Source: Caldilineaceae bacterium SB0664_bin_27
Lineage (GTDB): Bacteria; Chloroflexota; Anaerolineae; Caldilineales; Caldilineaceae
Assembly: GCA_009838625.1 (NCBI GenBank)
Contig: VXRG01000078.1
Span: 1-62,643, forward strand
Length of the DNA stretch: 62,643 nucleotides
Direction: 5' to 3'
Part shown: positions 62,535 to 62,643 of the stretch, in pieces
How the letters are laid out: each line of letters begins with the position of its first letter
Position numbering within the stretch: the stretch's first letter is position 1
Program-made: the position numbers and the translations under genes
Notes under the pieces: model-generated
What the model was told of the DNA's origin: nothing
Database searches by the model: none
Seen by the model: only the letters and a program-made list of their open reading frames with translations

Positions 62535-62643
62535 GACAGTTCTCGCGACACTTGAAGGATGGGAACCTAAAGTATAGCATGGGCCTGCCGCTCAATTTGA
62601 ACGTCGGCATCATTCGCAAGCCTTCCAATTTGGGGTGGGGAAC

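Noticed and set aside
1..62643. tRNA genes, rRNA, CRISPR arrays, insertion sequences
   Set aside because: I looked for tRNA T-loop patterns, regularly spaced repeats, transposase-like ORFs and 16S/23S blocks and saw none; a tRNA scan would be decisive.

Overview
The window (about 62.6 kb, moderately GC-rich, densely coded on both strands) looks like a chromosomal piece of an uncultivated bacterium, most likely a Chloroflexota of the Anaerolineae/Caldilineae type, possibly host- or sponge-associated. This is inference. It rests on the mix of genes: five phytanoyl-CoA-dioxygenase-like (PhyH) oxygenases, a sulfatase, sugar and sugar-acid enzymes, a LysW-type M20 hydrolase, a PAC2 protein, a RIO kinase, an EF-G-2-type GTPase, a DUF58/transglutaminase pair and a lipoprotein-like SH3 protein with a Pro/Thr-rich linker. 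No 16S rRNA, tRNA, CRISPR, phage or insertion sequence was seen.

Layout. 0.36-6.5 kb: an apparent operon behind a near-consensus promoter, with three PhyH oxygenases (one fused to HEAT repeats) and two tandemly duplicated MFS transporters. 6.5-14.4 kb: a DUF368 lipid-carrier translocase, a split altronate/sulfolactate-type lyase, an MFS carrier, a Gfo/Idh/MocA dehydrogenase, an unrecognised protein and a type I sulfatase. 14.4-31 kb: a secreted polysaccharide deacetylase with a duplicated DUF4163/DUF3298 region, rhamnose mutarotase, a PhyH and a ribokinase, a tandem ferritin-like protein, an HpcH/HpaI aldolase, an Asp-box propeller, a methyltransferase/M20 pair, a homocysteine-methyltransferase-like enzyme, a sugar-binding lipoprotein, a fifth PhyH, and an SDR/cupin/VOC run. 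This is catabolic, accessory-type content.

31-62 kb is more housekeeping-like. It begins with a compact putative transcript holding a 20-codon ORF whose start codon lies in a perfect inverted repeat, then a RIO kinase, TgpA-like and DUF58 proteins, and an orphan PyrK-like electron-transfer protein. Next come methyltransferase/PAC2/LysK-like genes, a polA-argS-serA-SH3 run, a GT2 glycosyltransferase, EF-G, an acyl-CoA dehydrogenase, a SIS-domain sugar-phosphate enzyme, a lipoprotein, a TrmI-like methyltransferase, a PHP phosphoesterase and a degenerate nucleotidyltransferase.

The most unusual signals are three. First, a dispersed non-coding element has two copies (53857-54376 and 58492-58796) that keep a long hairpin through compensatory base-pair changes. 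Second, the putative small transcript at 31114-31375 looks translationally gated. Third, the transporter duplication copied the 3' end of the upstream oxygenase gene, so the first transporter carries a foreign C-terminal tail.
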